Part shown: one piece after another, positions 8,530 through 16,247 of the stretch
Position numbering within the stretch: the first letter of the stretch is position 1
Layout of the letters: each line of letters begins with the position of its first letter
Virus record (IMG/VR): IMGVR_UViG_3300032805_000011
Span: 1-44,869 of that record
Length of the DNA stretch: 44,869 nt
Direction: 5' to 3' (one strand)
Source: a virus
The notes under the pieces: generated by a model
What the model saw: the letters and a program-made list of their open reading frames with translations, nothing else
Told to the model about the DNA's origin: nothing
Databases searched by the model: none
Translations under genes and position numbers: made by a program

Positions 8530-9405
8530 CTAAACTTTTTTTCCTGCTTCAACCTCCTTAAGTTTGCTCTCTAAGCTATCTATGATAGCTGTAGTAGTAG
8601 CATTAGAATTATTGACCCAGGAATGTTTATACCATTCAATAAGAGCAATGATAGCTGTGCAGCCATAAACAGGCAGGGAATTAATACCAATTAGGTCCCA
8701 TAAACTATTGAAGTGCTGAAGAGCATATGCAAGGAAAGTGAGAAAAAATCCCTGACTAACGGTAGCAACCTTATGGCCAAGCTGTGGAATAATGGCTGTA
8801 GTGGCATTAAGCGGAACGGTAACTAAAGAGTCTGTAGTAATCATATTCTTCGCCAATATGGCAGCTCCTTTCGGCACCGGATGAGACGAGTCATACTCTG
8901 CCACATAAGTCTCCGCTTGCAAAGGGGGATCGTCTGGCGTATTCCAAAGTTTTATCTCGGCATTACGGCGATTAACCAAACCCGGAATTATCTTGGAACC
9001 CGTGGCACGTCCATGCACGTATAGTTTAAGATGAGAAGGAACTAAAGAATATTGACGGTTATTAATTAAAGTAACAATGGGAGAGTCGATCAGTTCTCCC
9101 TCCCCACAATTATATGCAAAAGATACAAGAGCTATAAACTGATTATTGGTAAGAGGAACTTTTATAAGCTTATGAACTTCGTCCTCAAAAGGTTTTAGCT
9201 CCTTAAGAAAGGTATCATCTATCTGCTGCCGGGTCATAACCGTTGTACGAGTTATGCCATGCGTGAGACCAGGACCTATATTCCAGCAGCCACCTATGGA
9301 GTCGTAAGTAGAACGGTAGGAGCCATCGGGCAATCTCCCTTCTTTACCCGTCCATTCTTCAGACTCTATAAACTGTTCAAGAGTTAGAGCTACCATGAGT
9401 ACCAC
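8530..9405 (-). CDS. GH24 lysozyme (muramidase) with C-terminal membrane module
   Basis: This enzyme cleaves the glycan strands of peptidoglycan. Residues 1-160 show the T4/P21-type GH24 pattern: catalytic Glu region ESEEWTGKEG (14-23), YDSIGGCWNIGPGLTHG (34-50) in place of the usual D-x-x-G-x-x-TIG-x-G-x-T, LTNNQFIALVSFAYNCG (85-101), and GLVNRRNAE (142-150). From about 160 to 291 there is an extra region with two hydrophobic segments (about 212-230 and 238-252), then a charged helix. GH24 endolysins are normally about 150-180 aa, so this is a fusion or membrane-anchored form. A second ATG at 9396 is an equally good start. It overlaps the M15 peptidase end. Confidence 0.85.
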   Translation of the reverse strand: MVLMVALTLEQFIESEEWTGKEGRLPDGSYRSTYDSIGGCWNIGPGLTHGITRTTVMTRQQIDDTFLKELKPFEDEVHKLIKVPLTNNQFIALVSFAYNCGEGELIDSPIVTLINNRQYSLVPSHLKLYVHGRATGSKIIPGLVNRRNAEIKLWNTPDDPPLQAETYVAEYDSSHPVPKGAAILAKNMITTDSLVTVPLNATTAIIPQLGHKVATVSQGFFLTFLAYALQHFNSLWDLIGINSLPVYGCTAIIALIEWYKHSWVNNSNATTTAIIDSLESKLKEVEAGKKV

Positions 9406-9890
9406 CTACGAACGCGACGCCTACCATCATCAACATGACCGCAGTCGCGAATACCATAAAAGGGAGCTACAAAGCTGCAACCATTACGGAAGTGATGCTT
9501 TTGTATAATTTTAGCAGCGATGTAAGAACGCATGAAAGGAGAGCGGCTTAGAGAACCATCGAAGTCGCAAGCAGCACCCGCATAATGCCGGGAATTGGGA
9601 ACATGGCCATAGGAAGCATAACAACCTATGCGGCGAGGAGTATAGCCATGAGCCACAAAGTCTGCAATAAGGGCCTGAAAGCGTGGGGCTAGATGCCGGG
9701 CAACTGTGATAGGAATACCAGCGGCAGTGGGCACTGTCACTAGGTAAGAACTAGGATGAACATGATGAGAACGACGATGAATATGGCGATGATGCGGATG
9801 ATGTTTATAGGCAACATGATGACGATGCGAGTGAGCTTCAGCTGATGTGAAGAGAAGAAAGGTTAGGAATAAAGAGATAAGCCTTACCAT
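9390..9890 (-). CDS. Secreted M15-type zinc peptidase (D,D-carboxypeptidase/endolysin-like)
   Basis: This 166-aa protein probably cuts peptide cross-links or stems in peptidoglycan. Residues 1-19 are a signal peptide (MVRLISLFLTFLLFTSAEA). Residues 20-45 form a His-rich linker with about 13 histidines. The catalytic part carries S100-R-H102-Y-A-G-A-A-C-D109 (the SxHxxGxAxD zinc motif of M15/VanY peptidases) and G-H152-V-D as the third ligand region. I chose the ATG at 9890 because it begins the signal peptide; a GTG at 9908 in the same frame would place six residues before it. It overlaps the portal stop by little and the lysozyme start by up to 16 bp. Confidence 0.82.
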   Translation of the reverse strand: MVRLISLFLTFLLFTSAEAHSHRHHVAYKHHPHHRHIHRRSHHVHPSSYLVTVPTAAGIPITVARHLAPRFQALIADFVAHGYTPRRIGCYASYGHVPNSRHYAGAACDFDGSLSRSPFMRSYIAAKIIQKHHFRNGCSFVAPFYGIRDCGHVDDGRRRVRRWYSW

Positions 9891-9891
9891 G

Positions 9892-12096
9892 TCAAGCCCC
9901 GTTTCCACGAGCCATGCGAGCCGCGCGGCCAGCTGGATTCATTTGATCGGCGGGGAGGGCACCGGGCGGGTTCTGAGTACCCGTGGGGTTCCTCATGGGC
10001 ATCGCACCAGGGCGAGGAGAACCAGGAGCGGCTTGGCCGGGAAGACCGGAACGGGCACCGCCCGGCGTACCAGGATTGCCGCCCGGAGCCATTGCCATTT
10101 GCTTCTTCTGAAGAGACACCATGTGCTCCTGTATGTGGCTCCTAAGCTGTCCATGCGAATCCGCTAAAGGACCTCCTTCCTTCAAGAAGGCCATGTGAGC
10201 TTGCAAATGTTCGGCATCGTTGTCAAGCGGAGAGACATGGACGGCAAACCCGTCCCTCATCATAACATTCTCTTGGGTGGCGGGGAGAGATTGAACAAGC
10301 TGGGAAGGCTTGAAGATTTGACGGGAGAGGCGCGGACCGAAAGTAGACTCGATAAGCTGAGCGATGGCGGGCTGAAGAGAAAGTTCGAAGCCAGGATAGA
10401 ACTCTTTGGGCACCCCCCGGAGGATGTTCATTGCCGCGATCTGCTGCTGTATCTGCTGAGCATTGCGGGCGGCTTCGACGCCAAGCCACTTGAACTCGAC
10501 TTGCTCATTCATACGAAGGGGCTCTATTTCCTCCATCTGAGCCTCTACCCCTAAAGGTCCATACTTTTTTACAGTAAGCTCACGATCACGAAACTGATAG
10601 TCGAAATCTATGAACCATTGGATAAGCGGAGAAAGTATACCTTCTTCTAAGACCGTAACGGCATCGGCAGTGGTAAGCATATCCACCATCTGCTCATTAG
10701 CGATGTCCGCTTGGGTTGGCTTTTTCTTTGAGGAACCCTGCGTGATAGCTGAGGGGGTAACGGATAAGACCTGAAGGATAGTATCCTTGGCTTGCGCCGC
10801 AATTGCAAATCCCTTCTCCCAAAGGTCAGGGAATTGAATAACTTTAGTAGAGTTAGGGTTACACTCCCAAATGGCAGCCATGCTCATTATCATGGAAGCT
10901 ACGCGGGGGTTGGCCTCAGGATCGGTCATAACGATAGGCATGAGAGAATACATAGCCGAGTCCATGGCTATGTTCACACAGTCATTAGCCTTGTACTGCA
11001 TGTCAGCACAGAACTTAACACGGCTATCACCCTTGAAAACGCCAGCGGTTTTTACGACCGGGCAGGAAAGTATGGGAACTTTGTTGTTCCAATATATGTT
11101 CTCCCGGCACCCGAGTACAACACCGTCTGCCTTGATAAAGACTTGACATAATTTCCTCTCCAGCTTCTTGGATGTTTTGCCATTCCTTAAGGGGGTCTTG
11201 TCTTTTTCCTCTGCTTTTATTTTTAGTTTCGTCCATACCTCATAGACCTCCATCTCTTTTCCGGTGAGTCTCTGGCCTATATTCTCAACCAGCTTCTTTT
11301 TCTGGTTCTTGGTATTTATCTTAGACTGCACGTCGTCAAGAGAGTCCAAAAGCTCCTGAGCAGCGTCTTTATCAAATGTGCCATCCTCCTTAAGACGCTC
11401 AATCTCTTGCTTGGAATAGCGACGTATAACCGCCACTCCACCACCTCTTTCGAGGGCATCCTCGATACTATCTGCGGAGGCAGGGAAGACGGCAACGTCA
11501 CAGTCGTGTAGGACCTCAACCTCGGGTCTACCATCTTCGATATCCTCAATGAGTATAGCGTCATCGTCTCCTTGCGCACGGGGGGCACCCGTAGAGGTGT
11601 CTATCGGGAAGCGTACACGTCTCTTAATTGTACGCTTGAAAGTACGCCAGGAGAGGGAGAGGTGATAAGAACCCTCGACATCTCCGTTAACACAGAGAGC
11701 TGGCATAACCTCGGTACGGAGTCTAGTTGAGCTAATATAGTGCTCTGCGAGACTGAGCAAAGAGTCTGGTATCGTACCATCCGTAGTAATGGCCTCGACG
11801 TGGCGTTTAGACTGGGGGAAGATTTGGTTGACAAAGCGGGTTTTCCTAGCTTGGATAGCAGAGTTGACTATGGGTACGTAGACTTTAGAATCACCGGCGT
11901 AAAATTGATGCTCGTTTATTTTACAGTTATATACGTCCCAATACTCGGCAAGCTCGTCCGTTCGTTCCTTCTGATCCTCGAAAGCTTTACGAACACGCTC
12001 ATGAAGTTTAACAAGTTGCTCTTCGATGTCCTCATTAGGAGTGAAGTGCTTGGGTTCTTTATAATCTTTGAGATATATGATGTTGGTATCAGCCAT
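9892..12096 (-). CDS. Portal protein
   Basis: This 734-aa protein forms the dodecameric channel at the capsid vertex for DNA packaging and release. It is large, as in the P22/N4-type portals. The N-terminal part has the helix ending in ELAEYWDVYNC and Y-V-P-I-V-NSAIQARKTRFVNQIFP near 70-95, typical of these portals. The centre contains CADMQYKANDCVNIAMDSAMYSLMP, the long helix region, and QADIANEQMVDMLTTADAVTVL, then a helical segment with EAARNAQQIQQQIAAMN. Residues 670-734 are a Pro/Gly/Met-rich disordered tail. It sits two ORFs downstream of terminase, the normal order. Confidence 0.9.
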   Translation of the reverse strand: MADTNIIYLKDYKEPKHFTPNEDIEEQLVKLHERVRKAFEDQKERTDELAEYWDVYNCKINEHQFYAGDSKVYVPIVNSAIQARKTRFVNQIFPQSKRHVEAITTDGTIPDSLLSLAEHYISSTRLRTEVMPALCVNGDVEGSYHLSLSWRTFKRTIKRRVRFPIDTSTGAPRAQGDDDAILIEDIEDGRPEVEVLHDCDVAVFPASADSIEDALERGGGVAVIRRYSKQEIERLKEDGTFDKDAAQELLDSLDDVQSKINTKNQKKKLVENIGQRLTGKEMEVYEVWTKLKIKAEEKDKTPLRNGKTSKKLERKLCQVFIKADGVVLGCRENIYWNNKVPILSCPVVKTAGVFKGDSRVKFCADMQYKANDCVNIAMDSAMYSLMPIVMTDPEANPRVASMIMSMAAIWECNPNSTKVIQFPDLWEKGFAIAAQAKDTILQVLSVTPSAITQGSSKKKPTQADIANEQMVDMLTTADAVTVLEEGILSPLIQWFIDFDYQFRDRELTVKKYGPLGVEAQMEEIEPLRMNEQVEFKWLGVEAARNAQQIQQQIAAMNILRGVPKEFYPGFELSLQPAIAQLIESTFGPRLSRQIFKPSQLVQSLPATQENVMMRDGFAVHVSPLDNDAEHLQAHMAFLKEGGPLADSHGQLRSHIQEHMVSLQKKQMAMAPGGNPGTPGGARSGLPGQAAPGSPRPGAMPMRNPTGTQNPPGALPADQMNPAGRAARMARGNGA

Positions 12097-12226
12097 CTTT
12101 ATCAGCCTCCAGCATCTTGCAATTGTATGGGAGACCTATCTTAAAGCTAGTAAGACCCTTAGCCTCGAACTGCCTAGTAAGACTAGCTGCTAAATTATTA
12201 AGCTTTAAGGTTACTAACTCACCCAT
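12089..12226 (-). CDS. Small ORF linking terminase and portal genes, 45 aa
   Basis: A 45-aa frame fills the gap between terminase and portal exactly. Its ATG (12226) overlaps the terminase end by 8 bp and its TGA (12091-12089) overlaps the portal start by 8 bp. The product begins MGELVTLKLNN and is a short helical protein with one Cys. The tight overlaps on both sides argue for a real coupled gene; the weak ribosome site (AGG only) argues against. No function can be assigned. Confidence 0.55.
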   Translation of the reverse strand: MGELVTLKLNNLAASLTRQFEAKGLTSFKIGLPYNCKMLEADKDG

Positions 12227-14168
12227 GTCGTTGCCTATCTGGACGCGAACTTAAGTGTTTGATACCGGTCCTTGGATCGATGGCATAGTGGGCATCGAGA
12301 GTTTGGGACTGGCTTAGGAATATAGGAAGTGCCGCCTCGATGGCACCCATAAGGGTGGCGTAGGAATTGCGCTTGGGCTCCTTGGTCTTGGGCTCGTAGG
12401 CATAACCTGAAGAGAGCGCGCGCATCGTCCAGAGGGCCATGGAAGAGACGGCAAGTTTGGAAGCGTCGAGCTGCTGCTGGAGGAGCGCGCGGGCACGATC
12501 CGGAGGGGCACCCAAGGATGGGGTCTCCCCTTGAGCCCGGAGAATGGCGCGCAGACCTAATGTATCGTAGGTCTGAAGCGGGCGGGGGATGACAAGAGCA
12601 CCCGATCGCGCGACAGAAGCCCGGATATGGGAGAGCGCTTCGGGCACTGAAGAAGCGGGTGCGCCCTCGGCAACGGCATCGTCAAGGACAACCAGCCGGG
12701 ATTTGAAGTAAGAGAGGGCGGCAGCGGCCGTCTCCGTGGAAGTGGCGTTGAGACAATATATAATGGGGGCATTGGGACGCAACTCCTCGATAGGGGTTGG
12801 GAGGATGTGCTTTTGGGGATTGAAGCCCCTATAGACCGGCTCGCCTGGGTACATCCTGGGAACATAGGCTAAAGCATTCAAGACGTCAATTTTGCCAGCT
12901 GGGAAATTCTTAAGCTGAGCCTCTAATTGGGGCACCGGCTTGGCGGCAACGAGATCGCCGGAAGCGATGAAAGGCTGGAGGGAACGTATGAATTCAAGCT
13001 TATTCTTGGGAGCTTTAATTGGAGTAATTGGTAAGAATATACCTCGTTCAACCATTGCAGAACGAAGAGGTTGAAAGATAAACTCCTCAAGTCCGTCTCG
13101 TTCCACACCAATAAAGGTGAAGTTGTATTGTTTATGAAGCTCAAAGATAGTATTAATGATATCGCTAGGGCGATGTGTCTTTCCGAAAGCTTCCCAGATT
13201 GTAATACGCGAATTGCTCCACGAACCTGCCACATACCCGGTAAGGCTCGATGAAGTTTTTGCAGTTCTAGCAGGGTCAACTATGAGAACACAGGGTTCAT
13301 AGGTATGTGTTTGAGGCATGAGCTGGATGGTGGTAACGTCAAAAGCTTTCGTTTCATGGTGCTCAGCTTCGCATAAGTACTCTTGCGCGAACTCGCGCGC
13401 TTTGCCAAGTCTCTCAAAGGACTCCCTCATAGCTAGCATTTTAGTGAGTGGGAACCTATCTTCCCACGTAGAGGTTAGCACATCGTTAACATAGTGATAA
13501 ACAGGAATAGTATGCGTGTACCAGTCTTGATCCTTAGCAAGCTGCACACAAGCAGCAGAAGGATGAATAGGAGTAGCAGCCATACGAACAATATTACGAG
13601 TAAGATCTAAGGCGGGGAGGGCTATGGATAATATCCAAGTTAAGGTAGCATCTCCACCCTTACCCTCTTTACCTATAGACTCATCATCTTCTATATCATC
13701 GAAGAACATAAAATCTGGTCTTTGATCTAAATGCTTCGTGCCCCTAAGAGTTTGTCCCCTACCCTTAGCTTGTATAAGAACCCCATTCTTAAGAAGAATA
13801 CGAGCGTAACCCCAAGGAATAGATACTTGAGACCCGAACACATCTATAAGTTTTTCATTATACTCTAACTCATGTTTAATAGCGGTAAGCCTATCGGCAG
13901 CCATAGGCTCCGAGGCACCAAAGATAACGCCGTTATGAAATAACTCAAGAAGGGCAAAGAGTATGGTGGCCTCCTCTAGTATTGTACTTTTAGCGCCACC
14001 CCTGAATATGAACTCTAGGACCTTAGGTTTATCAAAGTCATAAATGTCTAAAATAACTTCTTCAAAGAAGTCAGGAGATATATTGGGGTGGCGGTGGCTA
14101 AAGAAGTATTGGTGAGCGGACACGGGATCCCGCAAAATGAAGTCCGCTATGTCTTTATCCGTGGGCAT
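12219..14168 (-). CDS. Terminase large subunit with long C-terminal extension
   Basis: This 649-aa packaging motor and nuclease has an ATPase part with a Walker A-like FRGGAKST (residues 55-62), Walker B MFFDDIED (154-161) and motif III AATP (197-200). The RNase H-like nuclease has the expected acidic residues at VDPA (D298), VERDG (E356/D358) and KIDVLNAL (D428). After the nuclease ends near 440 there are about 200 more residues with an alpha/beta look (IIYCLNATSTETAAAALSYF, SRLVVLDDA), absent from the usual 450-600-aa enzymes. No small subunit is recognisable next to it. Two terminators stand just upstream, so it probably has its own promoter. Confidence 0.92.
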   Translation of the reverse strand: MPTDKDIADFILRDPVSAHQYFFSHRHPNISPDFFEEVILDIYDFDKPKVLEFIFRGGAKSTILEEATILFALLELFHNGVIFGASEPMAADRLTAIKHELEYNEKLIDVFGSQVSIPWGYARILLKNGVLIQAKGRGQTLRGTKHLDQRPDFMFFDDIEDDESIGKEGKGGDATLTWILSIALPALDLTRNIVRMAATPIHPSAACVQLAKDQDWYTHTIPVYHYVNDVLTSTWEDRFPLTKMLAMRESFERLGKAREFAQEYLCEAEHHETKAFDVTTIQLMPQTHTYEPCVLIVDPARTAKTSSSLTGYVAGSWSNSRITIWEAFGKTHRPSDIINTIFELHKQYNFTFIGVERDGLEEFIFQPLRSAMVERGIFLPITPIKAPKNKLEFIRSLQPFIASGDLVAAKPVPQLEAQLKNFPAGKIDVLNALAYVPRMYPGEPVYRGFNPQKHILPTPIEELRPNAPIIYCLNATSTETAAAALSYFKSRLVVLDDAVAEGAPASSVPEALSHIRASVARSGALVIPRPLQTYDTLGLRAILRAQGETPSLGAPPDRARALLQQQLDASKLAVSSMALWTMRALSSGYAYEPKTKEPKRNSYATLMGAIEAALPIFLSQSQTLDAHYAIDPRTGIKHLSSRPDRQRHG

Positions 14169-14189
14169 GGGGGTAAGAATAACATAGAG

Positions 14190-14236
14190 AGAGGAAAAAA
14201 GAAAAGCCCTCCTAAGCGGGGGAGCGAAGGAGGGCT
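14190..14236 (-). terminator. Rho-independent terminator (minus strand)
   Basis: A perfect 9-bp stem, AGCCCTCCT (14205-14213 on plus) with AGGAGGGCT (14228-14236), closes a 14-nt loop. On the minus strand it is followed directly by a T-rich tract (TTTTCTTTTTT, 14194-14204). It stands 22 bp upstream of the terminase start, so it would stop readthrough into terminase unless transcription starts inside or is antiterminated. Confidence 0.85.
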
Positions 14237-14313
14237 AGCGAGGAACGCAGCACGGGTGCCTCACCCGGCGAAGCATAAGAGAAGGACGTTAAGCCGGTAA
14301 ACAGAAAGTGGCA

Positions 14314-14359
14314 CAAAAAAAGAGAGGTGTCAACCCGGCATGCCGGGAAGAGACCTCTC
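14314..14359 (-). terminator. Rho-independent terminator with compound stem (minus strand)
   Basis: The outer stem GAGAGGT (14322-14328) with ACCTCTC (14353-14359) encloses a 14-bp palindrome CCCGGCATGCCGGG (14334-14347). On the minus strand, seven T residues (14315-14321) follow directly. It would end transcripts from the upstream HNH and alanine-rich protein genes. Confidence 0.85.
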
Positions 14360-14560
14360 AAAGTCCAAGAACCTAATATCCGAACATGCACGCTAACCAA
14401 CCGCTCCAGAAACCTCCCAAGCCCTCCGGGCCTTCGATGTGAAAGAAGAAGAAAAATTAGCGCTTAGATAAGTCTATGTCATGCGTACCGTCGAGTCGCC
14501 GTCTGAATCTTCCCGGCACCATTACCGGTGAACCAGTATGGCACCGCCCAAGGGAGATGT

Positions 14561-14926
14561 CTAGACAGAAGCGGTGGCGGAAGAAAGATGCACGGCGGCG
14601 GCAAGCATCTGGCCCATGGACTGGGATTGCTGGCCGATTTCAGAGACCAGGGTGGAAAGAAGGAGAGGGAGGCTGGCGGGGTTGCCTTCGATCTCGGCCG
14701 CCGTCCCAGCCGCGGCGGGGTTGGAGCTGGCGAACAAGGAGGAGAGGATAGCGGCTTGAGCCTTGATGGACTCTGCATTGGCGGCGGGATTAGCAATATA
14801 AGCTTCAAGTTTGGCAAGGGGGCCGGTAGCGGCAGCCGTGGCATTAGTATGCATGCCGAAGAGGCTGGAAAGACCGAGGATACCGCCTTGAATGAGGGAG
14901 TTGAGGAGGGTTTGGTCGATGGCCAT
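14561..14926 (-). CDS. Small Ala/Ser-rich protein upstream of terminase, unknown function
   Basis: This 121-aa protein is chosen from the ATG at 14926 because AGGAG stands six bases before it; an earlier in-frame start (14980) has no such site and overlaps the HNH gene. The sequence is helical and mildly hydrophobic: LLNSLIQGGILGLSSLF (about 6-22), an Ala-rich middle, and SLPLLLSTLVSEIGQQS near 85-101. No Cys and no nuclease or HTH motif are seen. Its position before terminase would suit a small terminase subunit, but it lacks a DNA-binding helix pair; a minor virion or membrane-active protein is possible. Two terminators separate it from terminase. Confidence 0.65.
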   Translation of the reverse strand: MAIDQTLLNSLIQGGILGLSSLFGMHTNATAAATGPLAKLEAYIANPAANAESIKAQAAILSSLFASSNPAAAGTAAEIEGNPASLPLLLSTLVSEIGQQSQSMGQMLAAAVHLSSATASV

Positions 14927-14976
14927 TGGAGACTCCTGGGGTGAGGGGGAGAAGTGGAGATGGATGTGAGTGTGTA

Positions 14977-15597
14977 TCATGCGTGGGGGTCCTTGGCTAG
15001 GGCTTCGGCGTATTCGCGCACCTCGTCCGCTTCCTCCTTGGTATCGAAGGCACCGAGATAAGTAAGCCGGCCATTAAGAATAACACGGACAGGATGCTTG
15101 GGGAAGGCACGCCTAGTATTCATCATTTGTCCTCTACGTGTAGTCCAAGCAACATTCCCTGGCTCGTAATCACCATAAGGATCGATGCGGTCTATCTCAT
15201 GATATTCCGTAGGTGGATCTCCAACGTAGGAATAGAAGGCTTCGAAAGATAGGAGCCACTCATCACAAACCTGTACACCCATAGCTCCATGGTATGTATA
15301 GCATCTCGTGGCTGTGGGATTGTAACACCTAGTTTTCATAGATGCCCAAGCACGGTAAACCTTGGTGCCGGTCATACGATGAGTATCTTTAACTTCCCAT
15401 GCTCTCCTAGAGGAGCACTTGCGGCATGAACGAGATTTGCCTGAAACAAGGTGGCCGTGGTCCACTTCCTTCTCCGTACCACACCTACACCTGCAAAGGG
15501 AGTAAGTCTTCTTCTTCCTGCGAACAGGGTGGTCTATAACTTCCCAAGAGTTAAAGACTTGCCCCAGCTTCGACTCTGCACAGGACGGCATGCGCAT
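14977..15597 (-). CDS. HNH homing-type endonuclease with zinc-binding N-terminus and AP2-like tail
   Basis: This 206-aa protein begins with a Cys cluster (C35, C37, C39 and C58, C61) likely to bind zinc. A middle part has RAWASMKTRCYNP, and the HNH-like core is HEIDRIDPYGDYEPGNVAWTT (residues 133-153) with D136/D139 and N148. The C-terminus (170-200) has the RVILNGRLTYLGAFDTKEEA pattern of AP2-type DNA-binding tails. Selfish endonucleases of this type are common in phages. An ATG at 15591 has a better-spaced GGGGGT ribosome site than the one at 15597. It is the first gene of the leftward unit. Confidence 0.85.
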   Translation of the reverse strand: MRMPSCAESKLGQVFNSWEVIDHPVRRKKKTYSLCRCRCGTEKEVDHGHLVSGKSRSCRKCSSRRAWEVKDTHRMTGTKVYRAWASMKTRCYNPTATRCYTYHGAMGVQVCDEWLLSFEAFYSYVGDPPTEYHEIDRIDPYGDYEPGNVAWTTRRGQMMNTRRAFPKHPVRVILNGRLTYLGAFDTKEEADEVREYAEALAKDPHA

Positions 15598-15605
15598 ACC
15601 CCCTA

Positions 15606-15640
15606 TTGACCAAAAAGTGGAATAGGTATAATGGTATAAT
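15606..15640 (+). promoter_or_regulatory. Promoter-like site with doubled TATAAT
   Basis: TTGACC (15606-15611) is followed 15 bp later by TATAAT (15627-15632), and a second TATAAT lies at 15635-15640, each preceded by GG. The 15-bp gap is short for sigma70, but two perfect -10 boxes in tandem are striking. It would drive the rightward unit; the first gene is about 760 bp away. Confidence 0.45.
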
Positions 15641-15679
15641 GCGAAAACTGCAAGCGGTATATTTTAGTGAGGAAAAACG

Positions 15680-15727
15680 AAAAAATCGAAGCGAGTGGGT
15701 GGGACTCCACAACCCAAAGTTGCTCGC
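15680..15727 (-). other. Imperfect stem-loop followed by T tract on the minus strand
   Basis: GCGAG (15691-15695) pairs with CTCGC (15723-15727) around an inner GTGG/CCAC stem. On the minus strand, a run of six T residues (15685-15680) follows five bases after the stem. It could be a weak terminator or a structured leader ahead of the HNH gene. Confidence 0.35.
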
Positions 15728-16011
15728 CAAAGGGCCAAAATCCTACGCAAAATGAGCATCGTTTCCATAATATATTTTATCCGAGCGCACATTAACCATT
15801 AACACACGCCCACAACCAAGCCAGAGCCACTGAGCTACCTAAGCCCTCTATATTGACGGGGAGGGCACCCGTACCTCTAGAGCTATTTAGGTTTTTATCA
15901 TCGGATGACACAATCGGGGTCCACTCTAACAAAATTTTAGACAAGACTCCGTTACCGGCACGCCCGTAAACATTTGATTTTGTTGAGAAATTTCTAAATT
16001 TCAAAATAGGT

Positions 16012-16039
16012 TTGGACTCTTACTTATTATTTATATAAT
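16012..16039 (+). promoter_or_regulatory. Sigma70-like promoter for the rightward unit
   Basis: TTGGAC (16012-16017), a 16-bp AT-rich spacer and a perfect TATAAT (16034-16039). The predicted transcript start falls just before the perfect 15-bp hairpin at 16063-16101, so that hairpin would sit at the 5' end of the early message. Confidence 0.55.
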
Positions 16040-16062
16040 TAGATAGAAAGAGAAATCCTCTT

Positions 16063-16101
16063 GAGGGTGATGCAGCCCCCACCCCTGGCTGCATCACCCT
16101 C
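16063..16101. other. Perfect 15-bp hairpin in the divergent region
   Basis: GAGGGTGATGCAGCC (16063-16077) and GGCTGCATCACCCTC (16087-16101) are exact reverse complements with a 9-nt loop. No T run follows on either strand, so it is not an ordinary terminator. It lies just after the best promoter candidate. A 5' stabilising hairpin, regulator binding site or origin structure are all possible. Confidence 0.85.
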
Positions 16102-16190
16102 GCCAGTCCTCTGCTCTCTCCAGTTGTACCCCCAACCGATAGTTGAGGCCATTGATTTTAAACGATTTTGTTCATATTATCCTAGGAATA

Positions 16191-16247
16191 AGGGTGCACC
16201 CTAATTCTTCAAAAGGCCCATTTTGTATGTAATACTTCAGACATACA
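16191..16247. promoter_or_regulatory. Two operator-like dyads
   Basis: AGGGTGCACCCT (16191-16202) is a perfect 12-bp palindrome. TGTATGT (16224-16230) and ACATACA (16241-16247) form a 7-bp inverted repeat with 17 bp between arm starts, the spacing of many dimeric repressor sites. No repressor gene is recognised in the window, so a host or unrecognised phage regulator would be needed. Confidence 0.45.

Larger units (their letters stand above)
14169..14560 (-). other. Gene-free stretch with two terminators upstream of terminase
   Basis: This 392-bp stretch holds no convincing gene. It contains two strong minus-strand hairpin terminators (listed separately) and, between them, a short CGGGTG/CACCCG stem (about 14258-14272). 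A promoter for the terminase operon is expected here, but I see no clear -35/-10 pair on the minus strand. Confidence 0.7.

Noticed and set aside
8430-8550. Programmed +1 frameshift extending the lysozyme by about 30 residues through a seven-A run
   Set aside because: The downstream frame is short and partly explained by the inverted repeat; the A run fits a -1 rather than a +1 slip. A homopolymer sequencing error remains possible.
15781-15850. tRNA D-arm-like AGCTCAGTGG on the minus strand
   Set aside because: No pairing D-stem partner and no T-loop at the right distance.
15792-16004. Minus-strand 70-codon frame in the divergent region
   Set aside because: No ribosome site, no recognisable motif, and it overlaps control-type sequences; probably chance.
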